From Apostichopus japonicus (lineage: Eukaryota > Echinodermata > Holothuroidea > Aspidochirotida > Stichopodidae), in contig NC_092566.1 in assembly GCF_037975245.1 (NCBI RefSeq), positions 6,014,001-6,078,000 on the forward strand: a stretch of 64,000 nt of DNA. Reading direction: 5' to 3'. This document shows, piece after piece, positions 1-19,700 of this stretch. The notes beneath the pieces were generated by a model, which was given only the letters and a program-made list of their open reading frames with translations, did not search any database and was not told the DNA's origin. Both the position numbers and the translations under genes were made by a program. Each line of letters begins with the position of its first letter. The first letter of the stretch is position 1.

Positions 1-5142
<5,142 letters not shown>

Positions 5143-8100
5143 TGGATTTATGGAAGATTTTATCTGTTAGATATGTACTTAATTGTGATCAGATATGAAA
5201 ATAGAGATATATTTTTTAGAAAACAGACGCTCGAAAAAATGACGAAGAAAAAAGACCTCCAGAGAAAGAAGTTTACCGCCGTAGTAACGACATTCTTACA
5301 ACTTTTTTTACCGAGATTGAAATATCTACGACGATGAAGCAGACAGTTTTTGCTTTCTTTGGAGAGAAGACTTGTTGGCCAGTTGAAATGCTTAAAACAC
5401 CATATACTTAGTATCCCACCATGGTTTGTTCATTAACCAGTTAAAGCGAGAGATGCCATAAGCAGACTTAATATTTCTCGTTGCCGATAGTATTTATTAG
5501 CATGAGACTAATTAATGGGTGATGATGGATTCTATGGAGAGGCTGGGTCTAAGCTTAACTCCATCCCAACTGCGAAAAGTTGGAGGTTTACGGACATACT
5601 CTCGAATATTAAATGGGACCAAGTGACAAGTGTGCAGTAAATGACAAGACTATAAATGGAACCAGCTTACCAGAATGCACGCCAAGCGATGAAACAGCGC
5701 CCCCTATGTCAGACAGTCAGATTAAACTGAGGCATTATGGTTAATGCATAGACAAGGACGGGGCCATGATTTAACCATTGGTGTGTGGATGGTACCCATC
5801 GCCAGAGGTTGCGGTGGTGGGAACGGATGAAAAATCCTGCCGGGATATCGTTTCTTTACTGGATAAACGTTCGCTTCTACAAGGACGGATATATTTCTGG
5901 CAGTGTTTGTGGAAATGAAAAGATGATTTCTTTATGAGGTTTGGTACGTTCGTTGACTGGACATCTTGGTCGTCGGTGTCGTCCGTCGTGCAGAAAAGAG
6001 AAAGCTTGTGGAGTAGTGTGACACCAGGTGAATGCTACTGGGCCAAAGACAAGACATTCAGGGGGTATTTGTAGTGAAGTAACAAAAGGAGGTGGAGGAG
6101 GAGAAAGTATTGTTTTAGAGTTTTCAAAATGTGCAAAGAAAGATGAAATCATTTTGTTTTGTACATTGGCAAAAAATTGTTTTAACACATTTGAAGAATG
6201 TTAATATTTTTGTACGGAGCTCGGAGGTTCCCTCTCGGCTCCTCGGGTTTCAAACAATAACTTTTTTTTTTTTAATTATTTAAGTATTTATTGAAAGTAT
6301 TTGCATTTTTGGCAAAATTCATTCCTTTGTATATAAACGACCTGTATATATGACTTTTTTTCAGTTTTTTTTTTTCGTTGTCTTGGCTTTGTTTTCTATT
6401 TATGCGTTGTACAGCTGCTTTAAGTGTTGCTCACCACTGCTGCTACTGCAATGACCAAACTTGGACCTTTTATTGAATTATGGTTGACCTGTCATGACAT
6501 ACCCAGTCACAAGATACACCCCCTCCAACACAACAACAGAGACTGACTGAATGTAGCTGGGGTGACCAGATTTCAAACTGGGTGTTAGGCATGTCAAACT
6601 GGATGTCAAAAGGAATGTCGGGTTGACCCACCACGTGGGCTGGTACTCCTAACAATACCTTCAGAATACCATCGAACATGTTTGTGGTCACCCTGGGTTG
6701 GGATATTTTAGAATATCCACTTCTCAGAGCAGAACAATTCAGTTAAACATGATGGAAGGTCATTCTGGGAAGGGAAGTCCTTTGGGTCGGCAGGCAGACC
6801 AGTTCACATGCATAGCATATTACAATGTACTTAAATATGCATGGCTGTCATCTAAAGGTAACCATACTTTGAAAAAAAAGACAAGTCTTAATAGAAACCA
6901 AACTTGTATCCTTGTTTTTTCTTTTAATTGTAAATTGGATGTTTTTTTTTGTGTATTCAATTATTTCTACACATATTTTCTTTCATCTAGCAGTCTTTCC
7001 CCTGTAGAGCTTTGTAGTGATTTTAGGTTTCCTTGGATCAGAGCATACCAATTGGAAAGACACAAGTAGTAGCTTTAGGAATCTGTAGGATGAGATGTCC
7101 CCAGTCTCATGCACACTGATAATGAGTATGTCTAATCAACTAATCTGATGTAGAAGCCAGGAGGGGAGGTGAAGTGGGGGGGGGGCATTATTGTGGTGCT
7201 TAGAGAAGCTGCTTACATTATAACTAATCCAGAAGATGGAATTGGTTGATTCAACTTGTTGTTTCATACAATTGATGTTAAGCATGTGTTCTCACCCAAC
7301 AAGGTGCAGTCAGCTGGAAATTTTTTTTTTTTTGGTTTGCTTTATTTGCCTAGTTCCTTGCATCAAAATAACACTAGAACTGGGCACATATAGTCTGTGT
7401 GTTTAGATGTGTTTTGAAAACATCCCTCTCAATGACGGGGGTGGGGGGGGGGGCAACAACCACCTAAAATATTAATAGTCTGAGAGGTTAGAGAATGGCC
7501 AACTTCACTATGTAGCATTAAATATGTACAACTACATCTTACAAATGTCTTAGCAATTCAACCAGAGGTTATACTCTATATTAATGATATAGCATTTCCA
7601 TGAAGTGTTAGTGATTTCTAATATTAGAAAAGAAGTTGATGCTGGTTGCTATGGTAATACGTCTGTTTCATAAAAAGCTTCTTTGGGGGTATTGTTGTGC
7701 TATTGATTGCAGCAGTGTCTTTTTTCCACTGAAATATTATCCATGAGGCTTGGGACAGATTAAACTTTGTAAAGCTGGACATTTTAAATATCCTCAAATG
7801 GACTTGAACCACCTAAAATACTGGTTGAAACCACCTTAACTTCGAATGGTGTCTGTGAACCTGGTACTTGCTTATTAAATCAAACCTTTCCATTAAAAGA
7901 AACTAAACTCGTAAATTGAGTAGTGTTGAACTTTTTATGCCCATTTACTACTACTACTAATGGAGTAATATCACAATGTTTATATTGGTACTGGTCAACA
8001 TTTCTTGTACTTACTTGGTGTTTGAATTTATGAATCATGCACGGTGCTATGGTGACATCAGAAACTAAGCCATATCATTGGGTTTTTTTGCCTTTCTGCG

Positions 8101-8385
8101 GCAGTGAAAAATATTGTAGTTTTCTTCATTTGTTAAGGACAACATCAGTTAAAACAGGTCCTCCGGACAAAATCAAAATGATAAATTTCCAAAGTTGAAA
8201 CCACGAATTCTGAGGCAGACCGAAATTACCTTGTACCTTTGTTTCTCTTTTAACAGATAAAAAATCCTAAATCAAATTATTGATATGGTCTTTGTTCAAA
8301 ATGGTCACCAAACTTGTGCTTTTCTTCTCCTCCTGCACCATGAAATTGAATGTATATTTGTAGAATATGATAGAATTCCAATGCT

Positions 8386-8456
8386 TTGTAACTTATTAGT
8401 ACAATGACCTATTGTCATCTTGTAACTTATTGGTACAATGACCTATTGTCATCTTG
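8386..8456. repeat. 34-bp tandem duplication
   Basis: Two adjacent copies of a unit beginning TTGTAACTTATT and containing the short palindrome-like ATGACCTATTGTCAT. They differ at one position (TTAGTAC against TTGGTAC). Confidence 0.75.
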
Positions 8457-9183
8457 AAATTTTGTATCTTTATTGACTCCTTATTTTACTATTTATGAAA
8501 AAATAGAGTGAAATTCACAGATGCCAATATTTAATGTCTTTTCTTCTCTTTGATGAGTGATGTTTACCTATGTGTACAGTACCTATGTGTTTAACTATGT
8601 GTCATTCTTTTATGTTGATGTCATGTACAGAACTAAGGGATTTAAACAGTTGAACACACAGAAACACAAAGTTCATAACAAATCTACCACCATTAGTTTG
8701 TTATCCACACCGAGCCACCCTACGTGGCAATCTATTGAAATGATATTCATTAGGTATGATAGATGAAAACACAATCATTTAGTTGTTAAGGACTGCCTTC
8801 ATGTGGTTTACAAGAAACAATGGATCCAATACACGAAACATAACACAATGGATTCAAGGTTCAACATTACAATAAGGCTCCTTTGGGTATCTGCAGCAAA
8901 AATACATTCTAACATGCACAAATCATTGTGCCTTACATAAACCAAATCTGTACTACTCATATAGAGTGACTGTGACACGGTAAGCAAACCAATTTATGAA
9001 AGATCATGCTATTGATTGTTAAAGCTTTTCAAGAATATATGAAAGATTCCAACATGGAACAATTTAGAAATAAAACCCTTGTCAATCTCGTAGCTTAACT
9101 ATTGTTTCATGAGTGGATAGGTTACATTAAGTCACATACCTTGGTAACCAATGGCTTTGCATATGTTCACTAATGAAATGTAA

Positions 9184-9223
<40 letters not shown>

Positions 9224-9228
9224 ATATT
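9184..9228. repeat. (TA)n microsatellite
   Basis: About 45 bp of alternating TA, interrupted once by TTTA. Confidence 0.9.
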
Positions 9229-9315
9229 TAAATGTTGTAATTTTAAAATTCACAAGGGTTTGTTACAGTTAATTAAAGCTTCAAGATTTATTGATGTTAA
9301 CCAACACTGAGGCAG

Positions 9316-9475
9316 CCATGGAGTACATAAGTCAACATGGAGTACATTAGTCAACATGGAGAGATGGCAATGAGGTACATAAATCAACATGGAGAGGCAG
9401 ACATTGAGTACATTAGTCAACATGGAGAGATGATCATGGAGTACAATAATCAATAAGGCATAAATTAATGAACAT
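9316..9475. repeat. Irregular tandem repeat
   Basis: The phrase CATGGAGTACATTAGTCAA and variants recur about six times with variable spacing. This is a degenerate minisatellite. The ORF crossing it on the - strand has repetitive residues and is not a gene. Confidence 0.7.
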
Positions 9476-10704
9476 GGGGAGGTGTCATAACTTTGATCAG
9501 AATAAATTCACAACATGAGGATGTTGCATTTTGAAGAGCAATATGAAGACACAGCTTACTAGAACTTTAAAAAACATTGACACGTTGTTGTGGCGCAAAC
9601 TGTTAACAAAACCATTCTAGTGCAGTGATAGTACTGTCACATGTCAGACTTAGAAGAAGACAATTCATTTATTGCTCTAACGGATGAATTAACGGGCAGC
9701 GTGTGAAATAAACCCCTGGACAAGATATTGTCATATCCAACATGAAGAGAGTGTATGTTTGGTCAAACAGTGGTCACTCTTGATTTGCTGTTTGTATTCA
9801 GCCCAGGTAAATCCAACATGAAGTGTAACATGTGTTACACTAACATTAAGATTGTGTAACATTGTGTAGCATGTGTAACACTAGCATTAAGAGAAACCGA
9901 GTACTAAGGTACAATAGTGTAACCAAACAGACGTTTAATTTACTGCGTTAAAAACCATGAAAAGGAGTGAATAGCCCAACTGAAGAAATGTAGCTGTTTG
10001 AAATTGTATCAGTCTGCTTAAGAAAAATGAAAATAGGGAATACCACTATGAATGAGAGAACTAAGCACCAAGGTATAAATAATCACACCAACTCTTAATA
10101 TAACTAACATACAATGTGTCTACAGTGTTGCATAAAGTCTACTCACGGTCAATAAGACCAGTAGAACAAAATGTATATATAGCAAACTGTGAATTATTGG
10201 GACCACTGGAAGGTCAGCTTAACAGTGATAAAAAAGGAGTAATGAACTGCAAATCATTTCTGACAACTGAAAATAAAACTTCATGCATAAATTCATACTT
10301 TCATTGCTACCATAAAGTTTTCTCTACACCGTTGTACAGAGAGTAGTGTAAATACCGATACAGCGCACAAGACTGGTGTTCATAATAGGTTACTTAAACA
10401 TCCAATCACATGCCAGCCTAAACGACAGAGGCTCACCACTGACATAACTTATAACAACTTACACCTAGGAAAAGCCATAAGAATAAAATAAGGGTCTATG
10501 TTTACAACAAAAAAGAATACCAAGAGAGCTATAATTTTGTAATATTCTGACAAAGTTTCTTTTCATTAATTTCTTCTACAATTAACTGTTCAAAACAAAT
10601 ATTTCAAAGTTTTACATATGTGTGTCCTTTGACATTGCATCTAAATTGAATCTTTCTATAAAGCAAATTTCTTGTTCTTGTTTAACTGTTGTTTGAGATG
10701 AAAG

Positions 10705-13700
10705 CTATGTGAAGGTAAGGCCAGCATCGTGATAGGTCCTGAAGATCTTCTCAATAGATGTCACATATGCAGCAGTTCTCAAATCAAGTCCCAGGTTGTA
10801 CTTCATTGCAGTCCTCATTATTTGCTGTCAATTATAGATAGGGAAAATTCAATAAATAATACACTAATTATTATTATATTATAGTGAGAAATATCTTTAA
10901 TGAAATGACATCACATAAAAAATGATTACTTGAGTTAATAGGCTCTCCGAAATATCTTTCCAAAGGCCTGCCTTTATCTCGAATATTATAATTAAAATAT
11001 AAACCATTATTATTCACTAACAAGACCTATGAGAAACCAAGACAAGGCACGGTAGAACGAGGTGCTAAGGTTGTGAGGAGACAGGTAAGCGAGGAGTGCA
11101 GTAAATACAAACAATTATTATTCACTTACAAGACATATGAGAATCCAAGGCAAATATTAGGGAGTGTTAGCTCAGTGGTTAATGCCGGTGCCTTTCAATC
11201 ATAAGGTCCCGAGTTTGAGTCACTCCAAGATTAATGTATGTCGTCCAGTTACAGAGTTGTTGACAATTGACAATTCATAATCATGGACGTTAAAATATGA
11301 ATCTAAGAGACTGACTTCGGTCAGCTTGCGGCTTTGATAAGCCAATGATGGCTTCTTCGCAAGTTCCTGCTTACAGGAGGATCTAAAATTTATACATACA
11401 TATAATTAAAGGTGTAACTAGAAGGCCTGGTTATTTTGTATACAAAGTGAATATGTGCACAAATTTAACAACATCAATAACATTGGTAATACAGTATTAT
11501 GTGTCAATGATGAAGGGGATTACATACCCTAGCAGATCTCTCCATGGTGTATGAAAGACCACTGTTTACAATGTCCTTCTCATTGGCACCGGCAATCTGC
11601 TCACTGAAAGCCTTTGATGGGACGATGGGAATCGGACCTCCGTTACGTCCAAACTTCCTCTCCAGACTCTGCTGAACGCTCTCTGTGAGAAATAATGCAT
11701 ATTCATGAAAGCAGAAATGGTAAAACAGAAACAACAACAAAACAAGCAAGAAAGAACTAAAGTGACCAAAATATTCCCTTATATTTTGATGGTAAATTAA
11801 GGCAATAATTCTACCTTTACCCTAGTCAAACACAGCTAGCTGTTATTTACTTTTTACTTGTTATGCTCTTTTCTTTTGCTCAGCCCACTGAAGTTTTAGT
11901 AGCAAGTATATTAATCTAGTTTAGTTGATATTTTGAATCCCAAGAGTTAGGAAGCCAACAGTAGCTCATTTGATAACAATATCCATGTGATCGGATGAAA
12001 CACAGGCATTTACAAAGCCTTCTCTCTTGATGAGTTTTCAGAGAATTAGGAGGCAGTTGAGTAATTGTTGCACCCACTACTGCTTGGGTGCGGCCAGGAT
12101 TGCCACTTAAAACGATGACTTTAGGCAGAATTTTAGTCTTGATTTTTATATTGATTGTTATAACAGAAACAAGAAAAAGTTGTTGCCAGTAATGTTTATA
12201 AAACTATTCTGGATTTCAAGACATAATTAAGCTTAATCTCTAAAGGCTAAATTTATGGTAAAGTCAGCTCCTCAGTACAGGCCTTAATGTTCATCATGTT
12301 AATCCATTGTTTCAGAAATTATAATGACTGAACCAAAACGTTCTTTTAACTTCATATCAACAATAGAGCATTCTTGGATGACTTTCAAGAATGTTGACCT
12401 TGCAAAAGATACATGTTATTTGAGGTCATAAAGTCTTGTAACTCCCATTGAACTTTGTGTTGCACCTGAAGAACTGACCTACTGGTCAGTGTGTTAGACT
12501 CAGTCCAGCCACTTTAATTGATTAACCTGAACTGTTTACAGAGTCATTTCTCAAACATTGAAAGTGTTATACAAAAAATAAATGGGACTGGAAGTGGTTG
12601 TTAATGGTGTCATCCTTTAAGATCCCAAGTTGATAGCAAGAATGTACCACAAGGTCTGACCACTTTCTCAAATACTGAGGGAGGTGAAGGTACCCCATTC
12701 ATCATCACTGCAGTGTAGCTATGGTAAAAGAAGTAATTCGCGCACCCATCCCTGCTCAGAGAGCCACCCTTTACGAGAGCGTACCTCAACATCTGACCAG
12801 TTTCTCAAATACTGAGGGAGGTGAAGGTACCCCATTCATCACCACTGCAGTGCAGCTATGGTAAAGGAAGTTTCTTCGAAACCAACGTAAGACAGTTCAC
12901 AATTGACAAACCAGAAATACCAAATCCAGGGGAGAAGACTGCTCAACAACATTGCAGAGCAGCAATTATGAATAGGACTCAGGAATCTAGTTCTAGGTGA
13001 GGACTTTTGAAACATGAATCTAATGGTTGTGGGGCAGAAACTCTTTGACTTTTTACTGTCCACTGTTTTCAAGAATACACACACAGGTAGCAGGCTCCAG
13101 CAGAAGCACAACTTGCTAACACTAGTTTCAAGTCCCAGAGCCATATTATTATTATTATAATTACTATGGGATCCTTTTCAATGTTAGTCGGATTAATATA
13201 TTCTGCAACCTACCAAGGAGATGATAGTTTGATTCCTTCTCGTATTTGAAGGTGAGCCGTCCATAGCTGACATGATTCAGGTTCTTCAGCCATTCAAAAT
13301 AGGAGACTGTCACACCTCCAGCATTGATGAACAAATCCTGAGGTTAAGAAAAACAAGATGAGATACTGTAATTCCACTGGCTTTGATCACGGAGGAGGGG
13401 GGGGGGATCCCAGTAACACATGGAAGACAAGGTTTACTGAAGTTTAAGCCTTTGTACATACATCACAAATTGTCCCATCTACCAAAACAGAGAAGATTTT
13501 GTCCTGTTACTAAAATCCCATAATAGAGTAGTATATATATGACTGGCTACTCATGTTCCATTTCAAATAGTGAGAAGGAAAGCAGTATCACACATTTGCA
13601 CATTTCATATGGTTTTGAATGTGAGCACAATAATGCGGTAATAAATCTTAATGACAATGTTGGAATTGAATGGTACTGATAGTTACAATGGACATTCTAT

Positions 13701-16700
13701 TTATAAAGATGGCTTGCTAGAGCTTCATTACTTGATCAATTTTTAATCTTATTTGGAAGCCATACTCGGGCAGCTGTAGTAAAGTTGGTAATCATACAGC
13801 TGTGTTAAAGATAATGGAAAAGGGTTCCTAGGGAGTGTTAGCTCAGTGGTTAACGACCATGCCTTCCAATCATAAGGTCCCCTGTTCGAGTCACTCCAAG
13901 ATTAATGTATGTCGTCCAGTTACAGAGTTGTTGACAATTGACAGTTCATAATCATGGACGTTAAATATGAATCTAAGAGACTGACTTCGGTCAGCTTGCG
14001 GCTTTGATGGCTTCTTCGCGAGTTCCTGCTTGCAGGAGGATCTAAATAATATACATACAAATACATACATCATCATCCTCAGATCTGATGAGGATTCTAA
14101 TTCTATAGCAACATATGTTTACAAATAAGTTTTTCATTGGTTGTATTCATCTAGGAATATAATATGTCTTTTCAACTCACAGGTATGACTAGGACTTTCT
14201 TTTCCAGAAGAATCTTGTCTGCAGCAGGAGTTGTTGGTCCGTTAGCACCTTCAGCGATAATCTAAGGTAAAAGTAAAATATCTGTAACCATGTAGCTCTA
14301 AGCATCATTCATTCAGTTTTACATGGTTTATTTTTAACATATCATAACTAACATATTATTAGCATTTTAAATATTATCAACACAACACAATGAACATATT
14401 ATTAACATTAACATAACATATTATTAACATTAACATAACATTAACATTACTGGAGTGTTAGCTCAGTGGTTAACGCCGGTGCCTTCCAATCATTAGGTCC
14501 CCGGTTCGAGTCACTCCAAGATTAATGTATGTCGTCCAGTTACAGAGTTGTTGACATTTGACAATTCATAATCATGGACGTTAAATATGAATGTAAGAGA
14601 CTAACTTTGGTCAGCTTGCGTACTTTGATAAGCCAATGAGGCTTCTTCGCGAGTTCCTGCTTGCAGGAGGATCTAAAATACATACATACATGTATACATA
14701 CATACATATATACAACATACAAAACATAACTAATTATTCACATAACATTATAACATATTCAGTATTTACATATTCAGTATTTACATATTCAGTAGTTACA
14801 TACCGCAAGAAGATATACAGGAATATCTTTTCTACCTCTGCTATTACTATCAGTAGTCACTGACAAATACAAATTGAAAACAGAACCTAACTCATCAGCA
14901 CAATGTCAAAGGTCAAGAGATCCTACTAGTTAACGGAAGATTACAATAAGTGCAGGTGATCAATGATAAAATTGCAAAGATAGGAAACTCAAACCTTTGC
15001 TTTGATGAGATCAGCATTTTGAGCATTGATGACCTTTTCTCCGGCACATGGTACAAAGATATCGCATTCCTCAAACATGAGATTATCGGTGTATTCCTTT
15101 GCCCCTGGAAATCCCACGATGGTGCCATTCTCCTAATCAGTGAAGGAGGTTTTAAAATAGTTAGTTTAGAAAGCTTTATCTTAATTAAAATAACATATTT
15201 AATGTAAGATAAACAAACAAACTGTAGCAATGTTATGGATTCCTGTTGAATATCATATAACTGCACTTTTAAGTTGAGGTGATTTTACAGTGAAGACACA
15301 CTTAGTACTTCAAATGTACATACAGCTCCCTGGTATAGTTAATATTGCTACAGAGAATCTGGCATGGTCAAGGTATTAAACTTTTGTAATATTGTGTAAT
15401 ATTAGTAACATACAGTGGATTGGTTCTGAGGAAATGGTCTAATTCCATATGCTACAGTAGGAGATAAAGTGAATAATTTGAACGTTTAGTTCAATGAGCT
15501 ACTTACAATCTTGTAGTTCTCCAATTCCTTGGGATCGATGCCGTTAGGATTGTAAATACTGCCATCTATCTCCATGACTCCAACACATCTACATCCATAT
15601 CGGTGCAGGTATCTCATAGAGTGAAGACCAACATTACCAAAACCCTGTTGAAAGACGACAGAGAGTCTGTTATACTGACATTCGACTAAGTGTTTGAAGG
15701 TTGGCTTGTCTTGTCATTCCCAGCAGGACCTTCTTCCAAATAGACTTACAAAGTTACAAATATAGCATCGTTATTGCAGTGCTGTGGCCAAGTGGATAAA
15801 GGCGGTGGCATTTGAAGCAATGAGGATTTAGCAATCGGGAGGTTCTGGGCTCTATACCCGGCCGGGTCACAGCAAGGTGGGTTTTTCATCCAACAGCAAT
15901 CTACCGTTTTCCCATCTTATATAACTTTATAAATTGAAAAGTTTCCAAATTTGAGTTAAAATGTTGAATTGGAAGCCACCCAATGTGTAAGTTGTAATCC
16001 ATAAGCCCTTCCGGGTTTTATCCCACATTTGTGGTCGCTTAAGCGTCGTAAAAATAACTGCTGACTATGTATAACATGCCACCTTTTACACATCCTGGAA
16101 TTTTGTATAACGTGCCACCATTTTACAGATACTGAGATTATGTATAACATGCCACCTTTCTACACATCCTGGGATTATGTTAAACATGCCACCATTTTAC
16201 AGATTCTGGGATTATGTATAACATGCCACCATTTCACAGATACTGGGATTATGTATAACATGCCACCTTTCTACACATCCTGGGATTATGTTAAACATGC
16301 CACCATTTTACAGATTCTGGGATTATGTATAACATGCCACCATTTCACAGATACTGGGATTATGTATAACATGCCACCTTTCTACACATCCTGGGATTAT
16401 GTTAAACATGCCACCATTTTACAGATTCTGGGATTATGTATATCATGCCACCATTTCACAGATACTGGGATTCTGAATAACATGCCACCATTTTTACAGA
16501 TACTGAGATTATGTATAACATGCCACCATTTTTACAGATCCTGGGATTATGAATAACATGCCACCATTTACAGATCCTGGGATTATGTATAATATGCCAC
16601 CATTCTACACATCCTGGGGTAACGAACAACATGCCACCATTTTAGAAATAATCACTAAAAGCTGGTATCTTTTCTGTGTATGCAGGCATATCCAGTACCA

Positions 16701-19700
16701 TATCACCGCCTAAGTGTTTGGAATTATGTGTTTATGTTCCATTTTTATCTGTTTGTAACATATTTTACAATCAGAATAATAAACAGAACCCTGGTTAGTT
16801 CATTCTTATAAGTTATACGGTCCCATCTCTCCCAAAAAGTTGAAATGTACTTAATTCTTACCATTATGATGCAAGTCTTGTCACCAAATCCTGGAGTCAG
16901 GCCAACTGCGCTCATGTAAGATGCCTCCATGACAAAGTTTTCGATTCCGTGAAGTATTCCGCGGCCTGTAGCTGAAGTACGTCCATGAATACCTCCCTAA
17001 ATGCAAACAAACAGACATCACTTAAAGTCATGGGAGTCAAAAATGATATATCCACCTTCATTAATTATCTATAAACAAGGTACAGTATTTCAACACCAAC
17101 AACAACACGGTTTCGTACTTTATCACAGAATTACACCTTGTCATTTATAGAGAATGAAGCCGGTAAAAGGGTATTCATATCAAAATGATTAAAAACTTCA
17201 AATTTGTTCTGCAATGAACAACAACTATATTACACAACGTACTACTATTTTCATTTCTTTTTTATATTAGAATTTATAAGCACTTTACATGACAAGCATC
17301 AACTTGTACTTTAACCATTTTCCACCAACATTACAATCTCATTTAATGAAATTTTCTCAGCAAATTTTTGAGTAACACCTGTTTGTCACAGAATGAGACT
17401 TTGGCTACGGTGTTAGTGAAATTAAAGCAAAATTTATGGTGTCATGCCTTTAGCAAGTAAGTTTCTATGGTTGAATGAATCAATTGCATTTAGTTCTTGA
17501 AGAGACTTATTTACTGACAAGACCTTATGAATAATAACCTTAACCTGCCAGCCCCCCCCCCCCCCTCCTTCACCATCCCTTGTCTAATATGAATTTATGG
17601 GTATATCTCTATTGAGATCAGCAATATTTTTTCTAAAGATAAAGTTTAATCTATAAAGAAATGAGATTAGTATGTTTCTTTTTTAAACATGCAGAAGTTT
17701 GTTGGACCTTTATTACTGTTTAGTTTTGTTAATTAATATTAGAAGATTTAAACATTAGAAAGACAATAAAAGACAATACCAGTGAAAGTCATTAGTCATC
17801 TGTTGTGAAAGGACTAATGATATATGACAAAGACATAACAGACTTTAGTCATCGTGGAAGACTTAGAGGAATTTCATTTTCTTCTCGGTTTTCTCGTCAC
17901 CAGCAGATGTAGTTCTAACTGAGATTGGGTCATTTCACTATTTCATGCAATTCTCTCCTTTAATCTGCTTGTATCCCCCCCTCAACCCCCCCCCCCAGTC
18001 CATTGTGATGAACAAACTAATCTTCAATAAATCAGTAATCACCACTTTGTTTCTACTTCAATAGGTAAGTCATAACTAAATCAGAATTTTTAATGAGACA
18101 ACTGAAACATAAAGAAAACCATTACTTGTTCCAGAACTATTCACAATATATGAAAATTCAAATTTAAACAGAAACCAACTCTGAAATTATCCACACCCAC
18201 GCTATGAAATATCCACGGGAAATGTTCTTGCGAAGGATATACAGTATCCTTACAATTATGCCTAACAGTGAAACTAAGCACCATTAGGCTTAATTTGCAC
18301 AGATACATCCTAGAACGTGTATTTCCAAGAACAAAGGAGCTCACTTCCCACGCATACATCCTTACAAACAAGAACATTTCCTATCATGGATTATTTCCAA
18401 GCGAGAGTGTGATAGTTGGGTGGAACCAAGCATCACAAGCTCTAGAACCATTCTCGGTATATATGAAACATAGAATCATTAAAAGGAACCATGAAACATG
18501 CAAAGACAGTGCACCATATAATGAACACTATAATAACAGCACAATAAAAGAATATGGTATTCTAAAAACAGTCATTAACCAAGGAATTGTATTGACTAGG
18601 TTTTAAAGGTTTTAAATGTTAAGCATATGGTGTTCAATAATAGATTGCTCACATTTCTTTCCCAATTTTTCATTATGCTAGGGCAGGGGAGGGGGGGGGG
18701 GCAGATTTTTAACTCATCACTGTAAACTGTATTATAATTGGAAAATGACTGATAAATCTGTGCTTGCTTGTTCCTGCTCACTGGTGACTAAAGTACTAAA
18801 CCACAGGTTAGTTTAAAGAGCATAGTGAAAGAAGATGATCTACTTATGAACAAACAACTATGTGTGAAATGTATTGATGTGAAGCAATTACTAAATGAAC
18901 AAGAGCTTGTTGAATGCTTCTAACTAGCTGTGTCTCTTGTATACTTCATTCTTCCCTTATTGCTGATCTTTTCTGATCCCTCCCTCCCTTCATCATCTCT
19001 CCCTTCCCCCTCTCCATTTCATTTCCCTTATCAAAATATATTTTTTTCATAATGCAGCTAGTGGTTTCTTGTTTAATTCTAATATTACCAAATTAATATC
19101 CAACTTTCAATTAGGTGAAGTTAGTAATATGTCCAACAACTAGTCAATGATCCACAGAGCACCATTGTGTATAATTAATCACTTTCCTACAATATCGTTA
19201 ATATTGTATCTCATCTATTGCTTCTGTGTTTTCATATCTTTTCTATCTTACACTTAACTGATCTATCAAAGTAAAATGATCATGCATTAAACACCAGGTG
19301 CTACCCAATCTGTAAATACCAACAGAAAGTGCCAAATTTTCATCTTACTAACACACAGTGGCCGCAGATGACCTTTGACCATGCAATGTTCAAAGACCCC
19401 CTTCATCTGCCGATACATCATCAGAAGAGACGGAAAGAGCAAGAATAATAGAGAAATGCAAAACAATGAATATACTTGAAAGGGACAACAATACCTTAAA
19501 GTTGTAGAACAATAGAAGCTATCCACCACCACACTAAGAAGATACACAGTGGCAACACTATATTCTCTTGCTCTAGAAAGACATGTTTTTTTTTTTATTG
19601 TTACCAAGGAAACAACAAACATCTGTAGCTGACAAGATAACAAACTGGACAGAAACCTCTTACACATATATCACATCTACAAGGTAGCATAGAGTTGAAT

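Larger units (their letters stand above)
5143..10704. other. ZMIZ 3' UTR and convergent intergenic region
   Basis: ZMIZ ends at 5142 (+) and GLUD1 ends at 10705 (-), so the two genes converge here. The first one to several kb is probably ZMIZ 3' UTR, but I could not fix its poly(A) site. No ORF in the stretch resembles a known protein or has coding-like composition. Small repeats present are a tandem 34-bp duplication at 8386-8456, a TA microsatellite at 9184-9228, an irregular repeat at 9316-9475 and several homopolymer G runs (near 7158 and 7440). Confidence 0.6.

Noticed and set aside
11159-11235. tRNA genes at the heads of the SINE copies
   Set aside because: A and B boxes are present but no complete cloverleaf can be drawn, and the shared body and tail mark them as SINEs.
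16140-16556. 138-codon ORF
   Set aside because: It is the translation of a 37-bp minisatellite; the protein is periodic every 37 residues because the unit cycles through three frames.
18268-18606. 112-codon + strand ORF in a GLUD1 intron
   Set aside because: No similarity, no splice-site context, and ordinary intron composition.
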